Of a stretch of 35,265 nucleotides of DNA, positions 34,208-35,265 are shown in pieces. The notes below the pieces were generated by a model. That model was not told the origin of the DNA and did no database searches. It saw nothing but the letters and a program-made list of their open reading frames with translations. The stretch's first letter is position 1. Each line of letters begins with the position of its first letter. The stretch comes from Allomuricauda sp. (GTDB taxonomy: Bacteria > Bacteroidota > Bacteroidia > Flavobacteriales > Flavobacteriaceae), in contig CP051244.1 in the NCBI GenBank assembly GCA_017795045.1, positions 2,271,659 through 2,306,923 on the forward strand. Direction: 5' to 3'. The translations under genes and the position numbers were made by a program.

Positions 34208-35265
34208 ATGATTTTCAAAAGAGTTTTACCCCTAATTTTGATTTTAGGTTTCCCTAGTACTTTTTTTTCTCAAAATCTACATGTCGAATCCAATGCAGCT
34301 TCCATAGAAAATGAAGCAAATGCCACAACAGGATGGATAGGAGATGCGACCATTACCTCAGATGGAACTGATGCCCAGTCTGGTAGTTTTTCAATTAGAG
34401 CGGTATCTACCAGCGCCAATGGTAGGATTTTGGAATATTATTTTGATGCCGTTGTAGGGGAAGACTATGTCATACGAATTTGGGCGAAGGAAGGCCCTAA
34501 GGGGACGGTGCCAGGCGCTCCTGCATTTGCAGCTTGGGCCGGGATGGCGGGGTTTTCCGTTACAGAGATTTCTGGAACTGAGTGGGCCGAATATGTTTTT
34601 AATGTTAGAGCTACCACATCTAGACCTAGGATAAGGGTGTATACAAGTCCATCCTCTACAAGCACTATCGCAGGGAACACTGTTTTGATAGATGCCGTGT
34701 CCATAGTTGTTGCCGGTAGTGACACCGAAGCCCCCAGTGCGGTTACGGACTTGTCCTCTTCCAATACAACATCAACCGGTACGGATTTAACTTGGAGCGC
34801 ATCCACGGACAACATAGGGGTGACCAACTACGAAGTTTTCAGGGATGGTGTGAGCATAGCCAATACGGGTACTGCCACCACCTTCAATGTGACCGGCCTG
34901 TCACCGGAGACAAGCTATAATTTTACGGTATTTGCCGAAGATGCGGCAGGGAACACCTCTACGGTGAGCAACACAGTAAATGTGAATACGTTGGCGGGAA
35001 CAGATACCGAAGCCCCCAGTGCGGTCACGGACCTTGGCTCTTCCAATACTACGTCAACCGGTACGGACCTGACCTGGAGTGCATCCACGGACAATGTGGG
35101 GGTGACCAACTACGAAGTTTTCAGGGATGGTGTGAGCATTGCCAATACGGGAACGACAACGACCTTCAATGTTATTGGACTATCACCAAGTACAAGCTAT
35201 GATTTCACGGTATTTGCCGAAGATGCGGCAGGGAACACCTCTGCGGTGAGCAACACGGAGACCGT
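34208..35265 (+). CDS. Secreted multidomain protein with CBM-like N-terminus and tandem fibronectin III repeats (3' end outside window)
   Basis: The reading frame starts at 34208 and runs open to the window edge (352 codons plus two bases). Residues 1-22 are a signal peptide ending FFSQ. Residues about 23-165 resemble a carbohydrate-binding jelly roll (TTGWIGDATITSDGTDAQSG, a later EWAEYVFNVRA and VLIDAVSIV), like CBM4/9-type modules. From residue 172 come fibronectin type III repeats of 94 residues (TDLTWSASTDN, GVTNYEVFRDG, FTVFAEDAAGN). One full and one nearly full copy are seen and more may follow. The protein is probably a large exported adhesin or polysaccharide-active enzyme, perhaps a type IX secretion substrate; the sorting domain lies outside the window. 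Confidence 0.85.
   Translation, partial: MIFKRVLPLILILGFPSTFFSQNLHVESNAASIENEANATTGWIGDATITSDGTDAQSGSFSIRAVSTSANGRILEYYFDAVVGEDYVIRIWAKEGPKGTVPGAPAFAAWAGMAGFSVTEISGTEWAEYVFNVRATTSRPRIRVYTSPSSTSTIAGNTVLIDAVSIVVAGSDTEAPSAVTDLSSSNTTSTGTDLTWSASTDNIGVTNYEVFRDGVSIANTGTATTFNVTGLSPETSYNFTVFAEDAAGNTSTVSNTVNVNTLAGTDTEAPSAVTDLGSSNTTSTGTDLTWSASTDNVGVTNYEVFRDGVSIANTGTTTTFNVIGLSPSTSYDFTVFAEDAAGNTSAVSNTET
34721..35265 (+). repeat. 282-bp in-frame tandem repeats encoding fibronectin III domains
   Basis: The unit begins at 34721 and again at 35003, a period of exactly 282 bp or 94 codons. The two copies agree over most of their length, including an identical 41-bp block (34817-34857 and 35099-35139). Changes are mostly third-position, which suggests recent duplication or gene conversion. 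The second copy is cut 19 bp short by the window end. Confidence 0.9.

Noticed and set aside
34465..35109. Minus-strand open frames over the FN3 repeats, with repeated valine-rich text
   Set aside because: They repeat only because the plus-strand FN3 sequence repeats. The plus frame has a signal peptide and known domains.
34721..35265. Tandem repeats considered as a CRISPR array or non-coding satellite
   Set aside because: The period is an exact multiple of three, the frame is open throughout and the translation is a known domain; there are no unique spacers.

Overview
The window is chromosomal DNA from a member of the Bacteroidota, almost certainly a marine Flavobacteriaceae; I cannot fix the genus from sequence alone. 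Support comes from bshA (bacillithiol), the flavobacterial form of LptD next to an amidase-SPOR protein and an MlaD protein, TamB, several Bacteroidota-type -7 elements (TAnnTTTG) 6-50 nt before start codons, mostly no Shine-Dalgarno, and one clear TTG start. I saw no tRNA, rRNA, insertion sequence, prophage or CRISPR array. Most of the window reads as conserved core genome; the right-hand end (about 31.4 kb onward) looks more accessory.

Layout. 0.1-3.9 kb: a CAP-domain lipoprotein (minus strand), then a plus-strand run of a 5'(3')-deoxyribonucleotidase, two secreted alpha/beta hydrolases and a VanX-like D,D-dipeptidase. 3.9-9.7 kb: a mostly minus-strand block holding tsaD, a TfoX N-terminal protein, rsmE, a DUF4159 protein, an AI-2E family permease and a THUMP-like methyltransferase, with a DUF1223 gene inserted in the opposite direction. 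9.8-14.3 kb: a giant TamB-type envelope protein. 14.4-17.3 kb: pfkA and gap (glycolysis), a perfect 16-bp hairpin, and a BadF-type N-acetylglucosamine kinase, convergent with a RidA gene. 17.7-25.4 kb: lptD diverging from amidase-SPOR, mlaD, two Fe-S proteins resembling heterodisulfide reductase or lactate-utilisation modules, and a conserved small protein. 25.5-30.1 kb: a GH3/serine-hydrolase fusion, bshA and a PrcB_C-like lipoprotein. 30.2-31.3 kb: an OmpA-family protein closed by a bidirectional terminator. 31.4-33.8 kb: an ATP-grasp enzyme paired with a CapK/PaaK-like adenylating enzyme. 34.2 kb to the edge: the start of a secreted protein with near-identical tandem fibronectin III repeats, cut by the window end.

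The genes share an envelope theme: outer-membrane assembly (LptD, TamB, MlaD), peptidoglycan turnover (amidase, NagZ-like GH3, VanX-like dipeptidase, GlcNAc kinase) and peptidoglycan anchoring (OmpA). Peptidoglycan fragments released by the amidase and GH3 enzyme could feed the GlcNAc kinase next to glycolytic pfkA and gap; that link is inference from content. The points most worth a second look are the isolated ATP-grasp/CapK pair beside the repeat protein, a motif of about 19 bp shared by three intergenic regions, a TamB start with no ATG, GTG or TTG in the expected place, and an Asp-to-Asn change in the phosphofructokinase nucleotide loop.
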